64,000 bases of DNA. It comes from Gloeocapsopsis sp. IPPAS B-1203. GTDB taxonomy: Bacteria > Cyanobacteriota > Cyanobacteriia > Cyanobacteriales > Chroococcidiopsidaceae. The translations under genes were made by a program, and so were the position numbers. How positions within the stretch are numbered: the first letter of the stretch is position 1; the number at the start of each line of letters is the position of its first letter. Where the stretch lies: NCBI RefSeq assembly GCF_002749975.1, contig NZ_PEIG01000002.1, positions 248,001 to 312,000 of the forward strand. The letters are read 5' to 3'. Positions 28,497-37,976 of the stretch are shown piece after piece. The notes beneath the pieces are model-generated. The model was not told the DNA's origin. It was given only the letters and a program-made list of their open reading frames with translations, and did not search any database.

Positions 28497-28892
28497 ATGA
28501 ATGACCCGCTTCCTACTCGCACACCGAACATTCAAGCTGAACTTGCCAAAGAGCGTAACCGCGCGGCAGCTGAGCGTACTTTAATGGCATGGATTCGGAC
28601 TTGTTTAGCACTAATCAGCTTTGGATTTGGGATTGATCGAATTGTCAGTGCTATTCGTAGCTTACAACCTGAAAGCTTCAATCCTGTACGATTTTCTCGG
28701 ATTCTTGGTTTAGCTTTTGTTGCGTTAGGAACGTATGCCATGATTATGGCATCAATCGAGCATCGTCAAGAACTCAAGCGTATTCAACGTGAAGAAGATT
28801 ATCTTTATAGATCGCGTCGTTCTCTAGGGTTAAGTGTCGCGATCGCACTCGTTTGTATTGGCATTATTGCGTTTATCGGAATTTTGTTTTAA
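28497..28892 (+). CDS. DUF202 (YidH-like) membrane protein
   Basis: 131 residues. The family signature is at the N-terminus: AKERNRAAAERTLMAWIRTC, then LALISFGFGIDRIV, with two more spans (LGLAFVALGTYAMIMASIE and LSVAIALVCIGIIAFIGILF). Function unknown. The next DUF202 gene starts three bases after its stop, so the two are one operon and probably arose by duplication. Confidence 0.88.
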   Translation: MNDPLPTRTPNIQAELAKERNRAAAERTLMAWIRTCLALISFGFGIDRIVSAIRSLQPESFNPVRFSRILGLAFVALGTYAMIMASIEHRQELKRIQREEDYLYRSRRSLGLSVAIALVCIGIIAFIGILF

Positions 28893-28895
28893 CAA

Positions 28896-29324
28896 GTGTC
28901 TCAGCAACCAACTAATATTACCAATGAACTTGCCAAACAACGCAATCGAGCGGCGGCGGAACGAACTTTGGTTAGTTGGATTCAAAATTGCTTGACGCTA
29001 ATTGGTTTTGGTATTGCTTTTGATCGCATTTTCAACGCCGTAAATCAGACGTTTTCTAGAAATGATGCCACACTGAATGCACAAATAGCTCAGATTGTTG
29101 GCTTAAGCGCGATCGCACTCGGTATTTTTCTTTTAGTTTTAGCCATCATCAGCTACCTCAAAGATGTTCGTTCGATTGCACAATCTGACTATTTATACCG
29201 ACCAATTCATACTTCGACTGCATTCGTCGTTACTGCAATTATTCTATTTGGGCTAGTGACTCTCGTTGCTATTTTTATGACTACAGTATTAATTTCTAAA
29301 ATCCAAATTTTCTTACCAGCCTAA
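28896..29324 (+). CDS. DUF202 (YidH-like) membrane protein, second copy
   Basis: 142 residues from a GTG at 28896, just after its paralogue. It has the same signature (AKQRNRAAAERTLVSWIQNC, LTLIGFGIAFDRIF) and three membrane spans. Its 3' end overlaps the convergent response regulator by 12 nt. It may form a heteromer with the first copy; no function is known. Confidence 0.86.
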   Translation: MSQQPTNITNELAKQRNRAAAERTLVSWIQNCLTLIGFGIAFDRIFNAVNQTFSRNDATLNAQIAQIVGLSAIALGIFLLVLAIISYLKDVRSIAQSDYLYRPIHTSTAFVVTAIILFGLVTLVAIFMTTVLISKIQIFLPA

Positions 29325-29684
29325 AATCTCTGCAACCTGAGTCCAAAAAGTCATCGGATTAAACGGCTTGGTAATGACGCCAGCAACTGCCATTTGAGCA
29401 AAGCGTTGGCGATCGCCTGGTAATGTTTTAGCTGTGAGCAGTACGATAGGAACAAAGCGGGTTGCTGCATTAGCTTGAATCTGTGTAAAAAACTCAAATC
29501 CATCCATATCGGGCATTGATACATCAAGAAGAATTGCATCTAAGAGTTCTGTTTGCGCTTTGAGTAATCCTTCTTGCCCTGATCCAGCTGTTACAGTTGT
29601 CCACCCAGCAAACTTTTCTAAGGATATTTGCACAATTCTACCAATGTCTTTGTCATCATCAACAATTAGAATGTGCTTGGTCAT
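29313..29684 (-). CDS. Single-domain response regulator (CheY-like)
   Basis: 123-residue receiver with the acidic pocket DDDKD (about 9-13), phospho-acceptor Asp in [13 protein letters not shown] and the conserved Lys in ITKPFNP. No output domain. Its start overlaps the stop of the sensor kinase gene by 4 nt, so the two are translationally coupled and are likely partners. It is the last gene of a three-gene operon. Confidence 0.92.
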   Translation of the reverse strand: MTKHILIVDDDKDIGRIVQISLEKFAGWTTVTAGSGQEGLLKAQTELLDAILLDVSMPDMDGFEFFTQIQANAATRFVPIVLLTAKTLPGDRQRFAQMAVAGVITKPFNPMTFWTQVAEILGW

Positions 29685-32600
29685 ACATCTTGCTGCGCGA
29701 TCGGTAGTGTGAAATAAAATGTACTTCCTTTTCCGAGTTCGCTATTTACCCAGATTTGCCCGCCGTGTTGCTCAACAATTCTTTTACAGATTGCCAATCC
29801 TAATCCAATGCCTCTTTTTTGTTGCGCATCTGAAATGTCTACCTGCTGGAACGGTTGGAAAATTGATTCAAGTTTGTCAATAGGAATACCACGCCCTCGA
29901 TCCTCAACTTTAAAGTGAATATAAGGTACTGGTTTTGATTCTTGTAATTCTGCACTAAGCCAAACTGTACTACCTGCGGGTGAGAATTTAATTGCATTAC
30001 TTAATAAATTAGTTAATGTTTGGACGATCGCATCGCCTGCTACCTGAATTTGAATTGTCGGAAATATCGTAGAAATTTTAATATTGGCTTCCTGAGCGAT
30101 GGTTGCAGTACAAGCGATCGCTTGCGCAACGAGATCGGCAACTATGTGTGTTTCGATTGTGAGTGGAACTATACCAGATTCCAAGCGTTTGAGATTGAGA
30201 AGATCGTCTAGCAGCCGTACTAAGCGATCGCTGTTATTCACGGCAATTTGCAGTACTTCTTTCACTTGAAGCGGTTCGTCATCTAAAACACCCGCTGCTA
30301 GAATTCCTAAAGAACCACGAATTGCCGTCAGAGGCGTGCGCAGTTCGTGACTCACAATCGCGATAAATTCGTCTTTCATGCGAGTAATTTCATGGCGATC
30401 GCTAATATCCAAAATTTGAGTAATAAAATAAAGCGGCTGTTGCGCTGCTTTCACTAGGGAGACACTCAAGAGTGTCTGCACGACATCACCTTGCTTGCGT
30501 ACGTATCTTTTTTCCATTTCGTAGCAGCGAATTTGATCTGTCAACAGCTGTTGTCGGTAGTCTGAATCTGCTTGGCGATCGTCAGGATGAGTAATATCGT
30601 CAGAAGTCAGTGCCAAAAGTTCCTCATCGGTATAGCCGACAATTTCACACAGCGTGCGATTCACTTTCAAAAAATGCCCTGTCGGTGATACTAATGCCAT
30701 ACCAATTGGCGCATCATCAAAAGCTTGGCGAAATCGTTGTTCACTTGCTTGTAGTGCTTGTTGTGCCTGATTGCGTTCAGTGAGATCGCGAATGACTACT
30801 AACACCTCATCAGTAGTGAGGGGCATAACTCGTCCTTCTTGCCAAAGCGACTGTCCATTGACTACAAGTGGAAACTCATATACTTGCATTTGTTTTGTAG
30901 ACAAAGCTGCGGCTGCGGCTGCTAGTCTTTGGCGGGCAATGTCTGGTGGTAGCAGATCGCGAATATTGGTTCCAATCAATTTTGGTGAAGTCAAGATAGG
31001 AAACGCTGTCGTTGGTTTAACATCGAGATATGTACCATCTTGATGCATCCGAATAATCAAATCTGGTAATGCATTTAAAATCGCTCGATTCAGTACTTCA
31101 CTTTCATGTAAAGCTGTTTCAATGCGTTTGCGTTCTGTAATATCAACTCCTACAGCAGCTACAATCCAGCAACCTTCAGTTTCATCCCAGCGTGAAGTTA
31201 AAATATCTGCAAGCCAACATTGCGAACCATCTTTACGCCGAAAGCGAAACTCAATTGTAATTGGCTGTTCTTGGCAGATAGCTGCAAACGCTTGTTCCAT
31301 ACTAGCTTGCAAGTCTTCTGGTGGAATTCGAGATGCCCACAATTGTGAAGTTAATTCCTCTGGAGTGTAGCCAACCATAGCTGTACAACCGGCAGAACAA
31401 TAGTCAGTCTCAAAAGTTTGATCGGGGTAAAAGCGCAATCGAGCAATTGAGACTCCTGCCAAGTTGAGAATATCGTTGAGTTGGGCTTGAGATGCTTGCA
31501 GTTGTTGTTCGCGTTGCTTGCATTCGCTAATATCAAGGATGACTCCGTGCCAGCAGATATCGCCTCTGCGTTGTTCCGGCTGTGAACTTGTACGCAACCA
31601 TTTGAGCTGACCAGAAGGTGTGATGCTACGCCACTCATAAGTAAAAGCTGTTTGTGTACTTTGAGTAACCTGTTTGAGATAGCCTGCGCGATCTTCTGGA
31701 TGCATTTGCATTAGTATGATGCGGTTTGGTTGTGCCAAAAATTCTGCTGCACTAATTTCGTATACATTTTCAACCGCTGGATTAATATATTCAAAGTGCA
31801 TCAAACCATCTGGTTTAATAACTGCCGAGTAGATGATTTCTGGTAGCGATTGAGCTAAATTTTGTAGGATTGGTTTTGGATGTTGCTCTCGCGGGCTGCG
31901 ATTTTGAAATGTTGCCGCAGTGTTGAACTGTGCAATATGTCGAAAAGTATTAACGAGTTGTGCTACCGGCACTTTGTTGTTGAATGACCCAAACTGTCTT
32001 TGCGCGATCGCATCTGCTTGCACTACATACGGTGCTGGATTGATGAGCCAGTGCGTTGTGGCTATTGCGATTGCTGCTACTAAAAGTATGATGATTGCAC
32101 ACAACAATAAAGTATGCCGTTGGTTGACACGAACATTTTGCATCAATTCCAATTCGGGTACAGCAACAATAATCAACCAATCCAAACCGTATGCATTTTG
32201 ATAAGGAAGTACGTGAATATAAGTGAGTTGCTCAGCGATCGCTAGCTGAGTTGAGTATTCCTGTAATTGATTAAGATTGCCAAAGCGCTTTAGGTGAGTT
32301 GTGATTGACTGAATCAAAGGTTCTGTTGTTGCTATATGGCTTTGTTCGCCTTGAGTCATTATTTCAGTTAATTCTGAGTCAGCAATTACTAGCCCAGATG
32401 TCTCTAAAATAATTGCTCTACCTCTTTCTATTTCTGACTGCTGCAAAAACTGATTAATTTGCTTCAGATTAAGGTCAATACTAAGCACACCCGTTAAACT
32501 ACCTTCAGAGTCGTATACTGGTGTACTTGCAATTGCCTTTGGATGCGATAAATTCTTAGGATATACTGTTGTCCAAATCGGCTGTTTTGCTGCTACTGCA

Positions 32601-33133
32601 TCCTGATACCAAGCAGCTTGCAGCACATTGGGGTTTGCGATTGTCTGCTGCACCTGGGTGCGAAAACCTTGATGATTAGTAGAGTAAATGAATTGCTTGT
32701 GATTTGGTTTAGGTACTTCGCTAATCACCGGAATTTGATCTTGATAACTTACCCCAATATACGAACCATCGGTTTTTGCAAATTGAATCGAATTAAAATT
32801 GTAAGTCGCAAATTGGTGCCAAAAGTAATGTCCAGTTTGCTCGAAATCTTGAATATCTAAAAGACCATTATGAATGACTGCCAGATTTCTGTGGTTTACT
32901 ATTTGCGCTGTCTGCAAATAATTATCTAATTGCTGATAAATCCGCTCTCCTACTTCGTTGACTAACTTATTGCCTAAGTTGTGAATTGCTTGTTGTTCGC
33001 TGCGATAAATCAGGTAGCCTACCAACCCCGTAGCACCTAAAAGTTGAACTAGGAAGGGCAAACTTAGCAGTATTCCTACAGGAATTTTGGCAAGGCGTTG
33101 ATGTACATGGTGCAGCGAATCAAACGACTTCAT
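29681..33133 (-). CDS. CACHE and multi-PAS sensor histidine kinase
   Basis: 1150 residues. TM1 (about 19-40) and TM2 (about 342-368) frame a large periplasmic dCACHE-type sensor region. Four PAS/PAC units follow, marked by [45 protein letters not shown] and [14 protein letters not shown]. The kinase core has the H-box [18 protein letters not shown] (His near residue 935), N-box LLSNAIKF and G-boxes VEDRGRGIP and [12 protein letters not shown]. It couples small-ligand sensing outside with several cytoplasmic signals. It overlaps both neighbours by 4 nt, in an operon whose first gene is the REC-HTH-GGDEF protein. Confidence 0.93.
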   Translation of the reverse strand: MKSFDSLHHVHQRLAKIPVGILLSLPFLVQLLGATGLVGYLIYRSEQQAIHNLGNKLVNEVGERIYQQLDNYLQTAQIVNHRNLAVIHNGLLDIQDFEQTGHYFWHQFATYNFNSIQFAKTDGSYIGVSYQDQIPVISEVPKPNHKQFIYSTNHQGFRTQVQQTIANPNVLQAAWYQDAVAAKQPIWTTVYPKNLSHPKAIASTPVYDSEGSLTGVLSIDLNLKQINQFLQQSEIERGRAIILETSGLVIADSELTEIMTQGEQSHIATTEPLIQSITTHLKRFGNLNQLQEYSTQLAIAEQLTYIHVLPYQNAYGLDWLIIVAVPELELMQNVRVNQRHTLLLCAIIILLVAAIAIATTHWLINPAPYVVQADAIAQRQFGSFNNKVPVAQLVNTFRHIAQFNTAATFQNRSPREQHPKPILQNLAQSLPEIIYSAVIKPDGLMHFEYINPAVENVYEISAAEFLAQPNRIILMQMHPEDRAGYLKQVTQSTQTAFTYEWRSITPSGQLKWLRTSSQPEQRRGDICWHGVILDISECKQREQQLQASQAQLNDILNLAGVSIARLRFYPDQTFETDYCSAGCTAMVGYTPEELTSQLWASRIPPEDLQASMEQAFAAICQEQPITIEFRFRRKDGSQCWLADILTSRWDETEGCWIVAAVGVDITERKRIETALHESEVLNRAILNALPDLIIRMHQDGTYLDVKPTTAFPILTSPKLIGTNIRDLLPPDIARQRLAAAAAALSTKQMQVYEFPLVVNGQSLWQEGRVMPLTTDEVLVVIRDLTERNQAQQALQASEQRFRQAFDDAPIGMALVSPTGHFLKVNRTLCEIVGYTDEELLALTSDDITHPDDRQADSDYRQQLLTDQIRCYEMEKRYVRKQGDVVQTLLSVSLVKAAQQPLYFITQILDISDRHEITRMKDEFIAIVSHELRTPLTAIRGSLGILAAGVLDDEPLQVKEVLQIAVNNSDRLVRLLDDLLNLKRLESGIVPLTIETHIVADLVAQAIACTATIAQEANIKISTIFPTIQIQVAGDAIVQTLTNLLSNAIKFSPAGSTVWLSAELQESKPVPYIHFKVEDRGRGIPIDKLESIFQPFQQVDISDAQQKRGIGLGLAICKRIVEQHGGQIWVNSELGKGSTFYFTLPIAQQDV

Positions 33134-35463
33134 AACGGATATAAGCAGTATGTATTGCGTCCCCTTGCTTTTGCAGCATAAAGTGCTTGAGTCGCAATTG
33201 CAATTAATTCTTGAGCAGAGATATTAATTTGGGGAATTGTACCACTAATACCTAAACTGACGGTGATATATTGATGAGTGCAAGAAGGATGAGGAATCTG
33301 CAATTGAGCGATCGCTTGCTGAATGCGTTGGGCAACTTGTAGAGCTTGTTCGAGGCTAGTCTCTGGGAGGACAATAGCAAATTCGTCTCCTCCTAACCGC
33401 GCAACTAGATCGCGACCAGGTTTGATACAATCCCAAACAACATGAGTGACTCGTTGCAAACACGCATCTCCTACTTGATAGCCGTAGAGATCGTTGTAAG
33501 ACTTGAAATAATCAATATCGTACGATATTAAACTTAAAGGAGCTTGTGCATCTGCAAGGCGCTGCCATTCTCGGTGGAGAAATCCATCAAAGTAGTGACG
33601 ATTTGCAGCTTGCGTGAGTAAATCAATTGTTGCTTGCAACTGTCGAGTTTGCCGATGTTCTTTTTGATACTGTAGCAATTGTCGCTGAATACGCGATCGC
33701 TCAATGCGGGCAAGTGTGCGGGTAACGAGTTCTGGACCTGTAATTGGTTTAGCGATAAAATCATCGGCTCCCGCAGCAAATACTTGTTGAATTGAGGCAC
33801 TATCTGTATGAGCAGTGATAATTAAAATCGGTAAATCGCTATAGTAAGCATCTTGCCGAACAACACGACATAGTTCAAGTCCGTTAAATGTGGGCATTTC
33901 CAAGTCCAACAACAGAACGTCAGGAACCGTAGTTGTGAGGGTTTGCCAAAAATGCTCGGGTTGATTTAATGTTGTAACTTGCAATCCCCACGGTTGTAAT
34001 ACTGCCATCAATGTCTGCAATGCTACAGGATCGTCATCCACAATCATGACTTTGGCATCAGTAGGTGTTGTTTGCGGCAATTGGGCGATCGCATCAAAAA
34101 TTTCATCAATGGTTGCAGGTTGTAAAATGTAGCGATTCACTCCCAACCGAGCAACAGCAACTCGACTATCTAAACTATCTTGCGTTGTCAGAATCAAAAT
34201 TGGAGTATTAGGAAATTGGATCTTTAATTCTTGCAGCAGCATTAGTCCGCGGTCTGGGACAACATGATTAAGACTCATAAAAATCACGCTGGGACTATCA
34301 CCAACATGATGCAACACATCCGAGCGATCGCGTACAATTTCAATTTGCCATCCTCGATGGGGTGCGGCTTGCTGTAATTGTGCAATTAATGTGTCGTCGG
34401 CGATCGCCAACATCAACGGTTTCAAAGTTGGTATTAAGGCTATTGGTGGCTTAGCAATTTCCTGCTTTAGTTCCGCAAGTAGTTGAGCAAATTGCCTCTG
34501 TTGAGCTTCTTCCCAATTACATTCAATAAATAGATGTTCGATCTCTCGTGCTAAGTCTGAACCTTTAGCATATCCAAATGTGCCTAATCCACCTGCTAAG
34601 CGATGAGCTTCTTCTTTCGCTTGCTGGTGTTGAACTGAACTAAGGTTATGAATTGGCGATCGCGCTGCTGCTTCTAAAACATCAATTCGTTTTTCCAAAG
34701 AAGCTCTAAAGTCCCACATCACCTGCTCAATGGCAGCTATCTCTTTTTGGCAATTTTCTACTTTGGTTTGTTCTTTTTCTTTTTTTGGCGCAGCTTTCAA
34801 TCGATATCCCAAGCGATACACTGTTTCAATCAATTCTTCTTGCATCCCTGCTGACTTCAGTTTCCGCCGCAAATCTTTAATCAAGTTTGTCACTGCAGCA
34901 TCTGTTGGCGAGTCATCAATAGACCAAAGGTGATTGATAATACTACTACGGCTAAAAATTCGCTGTGGATGACGCAACAATAACTCTAGCAGGCTATATT
35001 CTTTGGGGCTGAGGATAATAACTTGTTGCAGATAGGTGACTTGAATAAGAGTAGGGTCAAGACATAGATTCCCCCATGTCAGAATAGGAGAAGTCTTAGA
35101 ATTTCCCTGACGTCGCAACAGCGCTCTTACTCGTGCTAGAAAATGAGCCGAATCACAAGGTTTTATGAGGTAATCATCAGCACCTGCATTCAGCCCTGCA
35201 ATAATATCTTCGTTTGCGTCTTTTGCTGTCAATATCAAGATGGGAGTTTGGCATCCTTGTTGACGTAGTCGCTGGCACACACTCAAGCCATCTAACTTTG
35301 GCAACATGATATCTAACAAAATAATGTCATACTCTCCTTGAACAGCGAGTTCCAAGGCAATTTGACCATCCAACGCAGTATCGACAGTGTAACGATGGGC
35401 GGTTAATGTCGTTGCTAGCGCCTGACTTAGTGACGGATCGTCTTCAACTAAAAGAATTTTCAT
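33130..35463 (-). CDS. Multidomain response regulator: REC-HTH-Hpt-REC-REC-GGDEF
   Basis: 777 residues. REC1 (about 1-118) has phospho-Asp in [14 protein letters not shown]. An OmpR-type winged helix (about 125-222) ends [12 protein letters not shown]. An Hpt domain (about 250-340) has the phospho-His in [16 protein letters not shown]2 (about 348-465) is degenerate: the acceptor position reads [10 protein letters not shown] with no aligned Asp. REC3 (about 470-590) is intact ([14 protein letters not shown]). The C-terminal GGDEF diguanylate cyclase (about 610-777) has [12 protein letters not shown]. It can thus combine DNA binding and c-di-GMP synthesis with phosphorelay. It is the first gene of the operon with the CACHE-PAS kinase and CheY-like protein. 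Confidence 0.92.
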   Translation of the reverse strand: MKILLVEDDPSLSQALATTLTAHRYTVDTALDGQIALELAVQGEYDIILLDIMLPKLDGLSVCQRLRQQGCQTPILILTAKDANEDIIAGLNAGADDYLIKPCDSAHFLARVRALLRRQGNSKTSPILTWGNLCLDPTLIQVTYLQQVIILSPKEYSLLELLLRHPQRIFSRSSIINHLWSIDDSPTDAAVTNLIKDLRRKLKSAGMQEELIETVYRLGYRLKAAPKKEKEQTKVENCQKEIAAIEQVMWDFRASLEKRIDVLEAAARSPIHNLSSVQHQQAKEEAHRLAGGLGTFGYAKGSDLAREIEHLFIECNWEEAQQRQFAQLLAELKQEIAKPPIALIPTLKPLMLAIADDTLIAQLQQAAPHRGWQIEIVRDRSDVLHHVGDSPSVIFMSLNHVVPDRGLMLLQELKIQFPNTPILILTTQDSLDSRVAVARLGVNRYILQPATIDEIFDAIAQLPQTTPTDAKVMIVDDDPVALQTLMAVLQPWGLQVTTLNQPEHFWQTLTTTVPDVLLLDLEMPTFNGLELCRVVRQDAYYSDLPILIITAHTDSASIQQVFAAGADDFIAKPITGPELVTRTLARIERSRIQRQLLQYQKEHRQTRQLQATIDLLTQAANRHYFDGFLHREWQRLADAQAPLSLISYDIDYFKSYNDLYGYQVGDACLQRVTHVVWDCIKPGRDLVARLGGDEFAIVLPETSLEQALQVAQRIQQAIAQLQIPHPSCTHQYITVSLGISGTIPQINISAQELIAIATQALYAAKARGRNTYCLYPL

Positions 35464-35573
35464 GCAGGTTGGCAGGCAAGATGTCTACCTTACATTTCAT
35501 ACTTGATTTATTAATTAAAATAATACTCTGTGAATTTTAATACACACTAACTAGAGTTTTAGGAAGCTTTAGA

Positions 35574-36650
35574 TTAATTTCCCAAATTAATTGGTATGCC
35601 ATTAGTTACTAAAGAATTAAGTATTTTATCGATACTCGCAACCGATAGATCTGCAAGTGAAAATTCTTGTTTCACGTTAGTGTAATCTCGTTGCATAGAG
35701 TGAGTATAAGTAGGATCGTAGTGTGACTCTAATAGATCTTGAAACAATTCTGCCCATTGTTGCTGTGCGATCGCTTGATACCATTGCAATAATTTCTTTT
35801 TGCCATATCTTGCTTTCAAATAACCTAGCTTAGCTTGCAAAATCTCAGGATGAGTAACTAGATGAGGATATTGCTGTAAAAGAAATTGAACCCTTGCTGA
35901 GATTGGTACGTGAATTTCTACACAGTTGGCTTGTTTCATCTTCAGCCACAGCCATTGTGGCAAATAGACTTGTCCAATTTTATTACTTTCTGATTCTACC
36001 CATACAGGTAAACGCGAGTTGAAACTGTGGAGTTGTTGCACTAACAGAGATTCAAAATACTTTTGCGAAGGTTGGGCTACAGGTTTATCTTGCCATTCTT
36101 CACCTAGTAGTGAACCGCGATGATTCGCTAAATTCTCTAAATCGAGAACTTGTAAACCGCGCCGCTGCATCTGACGCAAGATATGAGTTTTTCCACTACC
36201 AGTTTTACCACAGAGAATTTGGTAAGTGAAATCAAGTGGTAATTTCTCTAATTGTTCGCGGACATAGGCGCGGTAAGTTTTGTAACCACCTTCAATGACA
36301 GTCACTCGCCACCCGATTTGTCCGAGTACCCAAGCCATGCTATTGGAACGCTGTCCCCCGCGCCAGCAGTAAACTAATGGACGATAATCTTTTTCTTTGT
36401 CAGCAAAGTGTTCGCGAAGATGTTGTGAAAGATTTTTGTAAACAAGTGCTGCACCAACTTTACGCGCTGTGAAAGGGGATACTTGTTTGTATATTGTTCC
36501 AACTTCGGCACGTTCTTCATTATTTAATACTGGTAAATTAATCGCCCCAGGAATATGGTCTTCGGTAAATTCTCCCTCGGAACGGACATCAATAATTTCA
36601 CTATAAGTTTCTAACCAAGGTTGCTGAGTGTAAATAGGAGGAGAAGGCAT
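35574..36650 (-). CDS. mnmH: tRNA 2-selenouridine/geranyl-2-thiouridine synthase
   Basis: 358 residues (also called SelU/YbbB). An N-terminal rhodanese domain (about 15-130) has DVRSEGEFTEDHIPGAINLP and the active Cys in VYCWRGGQRSNS. A P-loop domain begins CGKTGSGKTHILRQM (about 146-160). The enzyme replaces sulfur with selenium in the wobble 2-thiouridine of tRNAs, via a geranylated intermediate. No selD was seen in the window. It is divergent from the AraC/TonB operon, separated by 219 bp. Confidence 0.93.
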   Translation of the reverse strand: MPSPPIYTQQPWLETYSEIIDVRSEGEFTEDHIPGAINLPVLNNEERAEVGTIYKQVSPFTARKVGAALVYKNLSQHLREHFADKEKDYRPLVYCWRGGQRSNSMAWVLGQIGWRVTVIEGGYKTYRAYVREQLEKLPLDFTYQILCGKTGSGKTHILRQMQRRGLQVLDLENLANHRGSLLGEEWQDKPVAQPSQKYFESLLVQQLHSFNSRLPVWVESESNKIGQVYLPQWLWLKMKQANCVEIHVPISARVQFLLQQYPHLVTHPEILQAKLGYLKARYGKKKLLQWYQAIAQQQWAELFQDLLESHYDPTYTHSMQRDYTNVKQEFSLADLSVASIDKILNSLVTNGIPINLGN

Positions 36651-36869
36651 TACAAATCAAGTGGTCTTTTGTTTGATTGTGCCATTTATAGGGAAGATAG
36701 TAGGGAGTGGTGTTGTTTGTTTAAGTGCGATCGCTTCATCTTTTTCTTTCCTAACGCAAAAGATACTCTTCACAGTCTTCCAGAATTGCCAAATTTAGGA
36801 ACTACCATATCTATTGATAATATTTCTCATTTTGAGTTAAAGTAACCACTGGCGTTGTTAACAATCAAT

Positions 36870-37928
36870 ATGGCGATCGCGCTCTCAGAACAAGATTGGA
36901 ATGACTTATGGAAACAAGGTAAGCAAAATGGTAGCCTCATTTGTCAGTCTGATGGCTGGGAAACGCTTGAGCAAGGCTATCTGCCATATTTAGGTAATGT
37001 ACGCGAATGGCAAATGCCACTGCGGGAAGGGCTATGCATTGGAGTGTATGAGTACAACACGATTGATGATATTATCTGTATCTCGCAAAATTCTGGCTGC
37101 ATTGATTCCTGCTTAAGCTTTTTTGTATCAGGTGATGTCAGAACAACGTTGCATGGCTTGACAGATTGTGTCGATGAAGTTGTTGGTCGTAATTATCTTA
37201 GTTGTTTTCCAAATGTACCTGAAACTGAGACATGGCAAGCAGGACAGCGCTTAATCAGAGTTCAAATCGCCTTAGATCCCTACAGTTTCTTTCACGGGTT
37301 GATGCTCGAACAGTTAACACAATTACCTGCTGAGGTGAGGGAAGTTGCAGCCAGTGGTGATATTAAACCCTACTATCGCTCAGGAATCACAACTCCTGAA
37401 ATGGAAGTGGTGCTGCATCAAATTTTACATTGCCCTTACTCCGGCTTGAGCAAGCGGATGTATTTAGAAGGAAAAGCTTTAGAACTTTTGACGCTTCAGT
37501 TTAGTCAATTTGTGCAGAGCGATCGCATCTTAAAATCATCTACGTTACGTCCTGATGACATTGAACGAATTCACTACGCAAGAGAGATTCTGCTAGCGCG
37601 GTTACACGATCCGCCTTCATTGATTGAGCTAGCGCGGATTGTTGGTATAAACGATCACAAGCTTAAAATCGGCTTTCGCCACTGTTTTGGCACAACAGTA
37701 TTTGGGTATTTGCATCATTGTCGCATGGAGCGATCGCGTCAATATTTAAAAGCCGGAGGAATGACGGTATCAGAAGTAGCAAAAGCTGTCGGTTTTGTCA
37801 ACCGTGGTTATTTTGCCGCGTCGTTTCGCCGCAAATTTGGCGTGAATCCTGGAGATTATTTAAACCAAAAGCAAAAAACTCCGGCTAGCGATCGCCATTA
37901 TAGCTTCACTTCCGGCAACGTCCAGTAA
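36870..37928 (+). CDS. AraC-family regulator (PchR-like)
   Basis: 352 residues from the ATG at 36870 (MAIALSEQDWNDLW); a TTG at 36855 would add five. The C-terminal AraC domain has LIELARIVGINDHKLKIGFR and VSEVAKAVGFVNRGYFAASF, ending FGVNPGDYLN. It is paralogous to 3837-4856. It lies 48 bp upstream of a TonB receptor and a siderophore-binding lipoprotein, so it probably activates them in response to ferric siderophore, as PchR does. Confidence 0.9.
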   Translation: MAIALSEQDWNDLWKQGKQNGSLICQSDGWETLEQGYLPYLGNVREWQMPLREGLCIGVYEYNTIDDIICISQNSGCIDSCLSFFVSGDVRTTLHGLTDCVDEVVGRNYLSCFPNVPETETWQAGQRLIRVQIALDPYSFFHGLMLEQLTQLPAEVREVAASGDIKPYYRSGITTPEMEVVLHQILHCPYSGLSKRMYLEGKALELLTLQFSQFVQSDRILKSSTLRPDDIERIHYAREILLARLHDPPSLIELARIVGINDHKLKIGFRHCFGTTVFGYLHHCRMERSRQYLKAGGMTVSEVAKAVGFVNRGYFAASFRRKFGVNPGDYLNQKQKTPASDRHYSFTSGNVQ

Positions 37929-37976
37929 ACTTCTTGAGAGACTTTCTCAGGTTTTCTGTTACTGGTGTGGGAAGCA

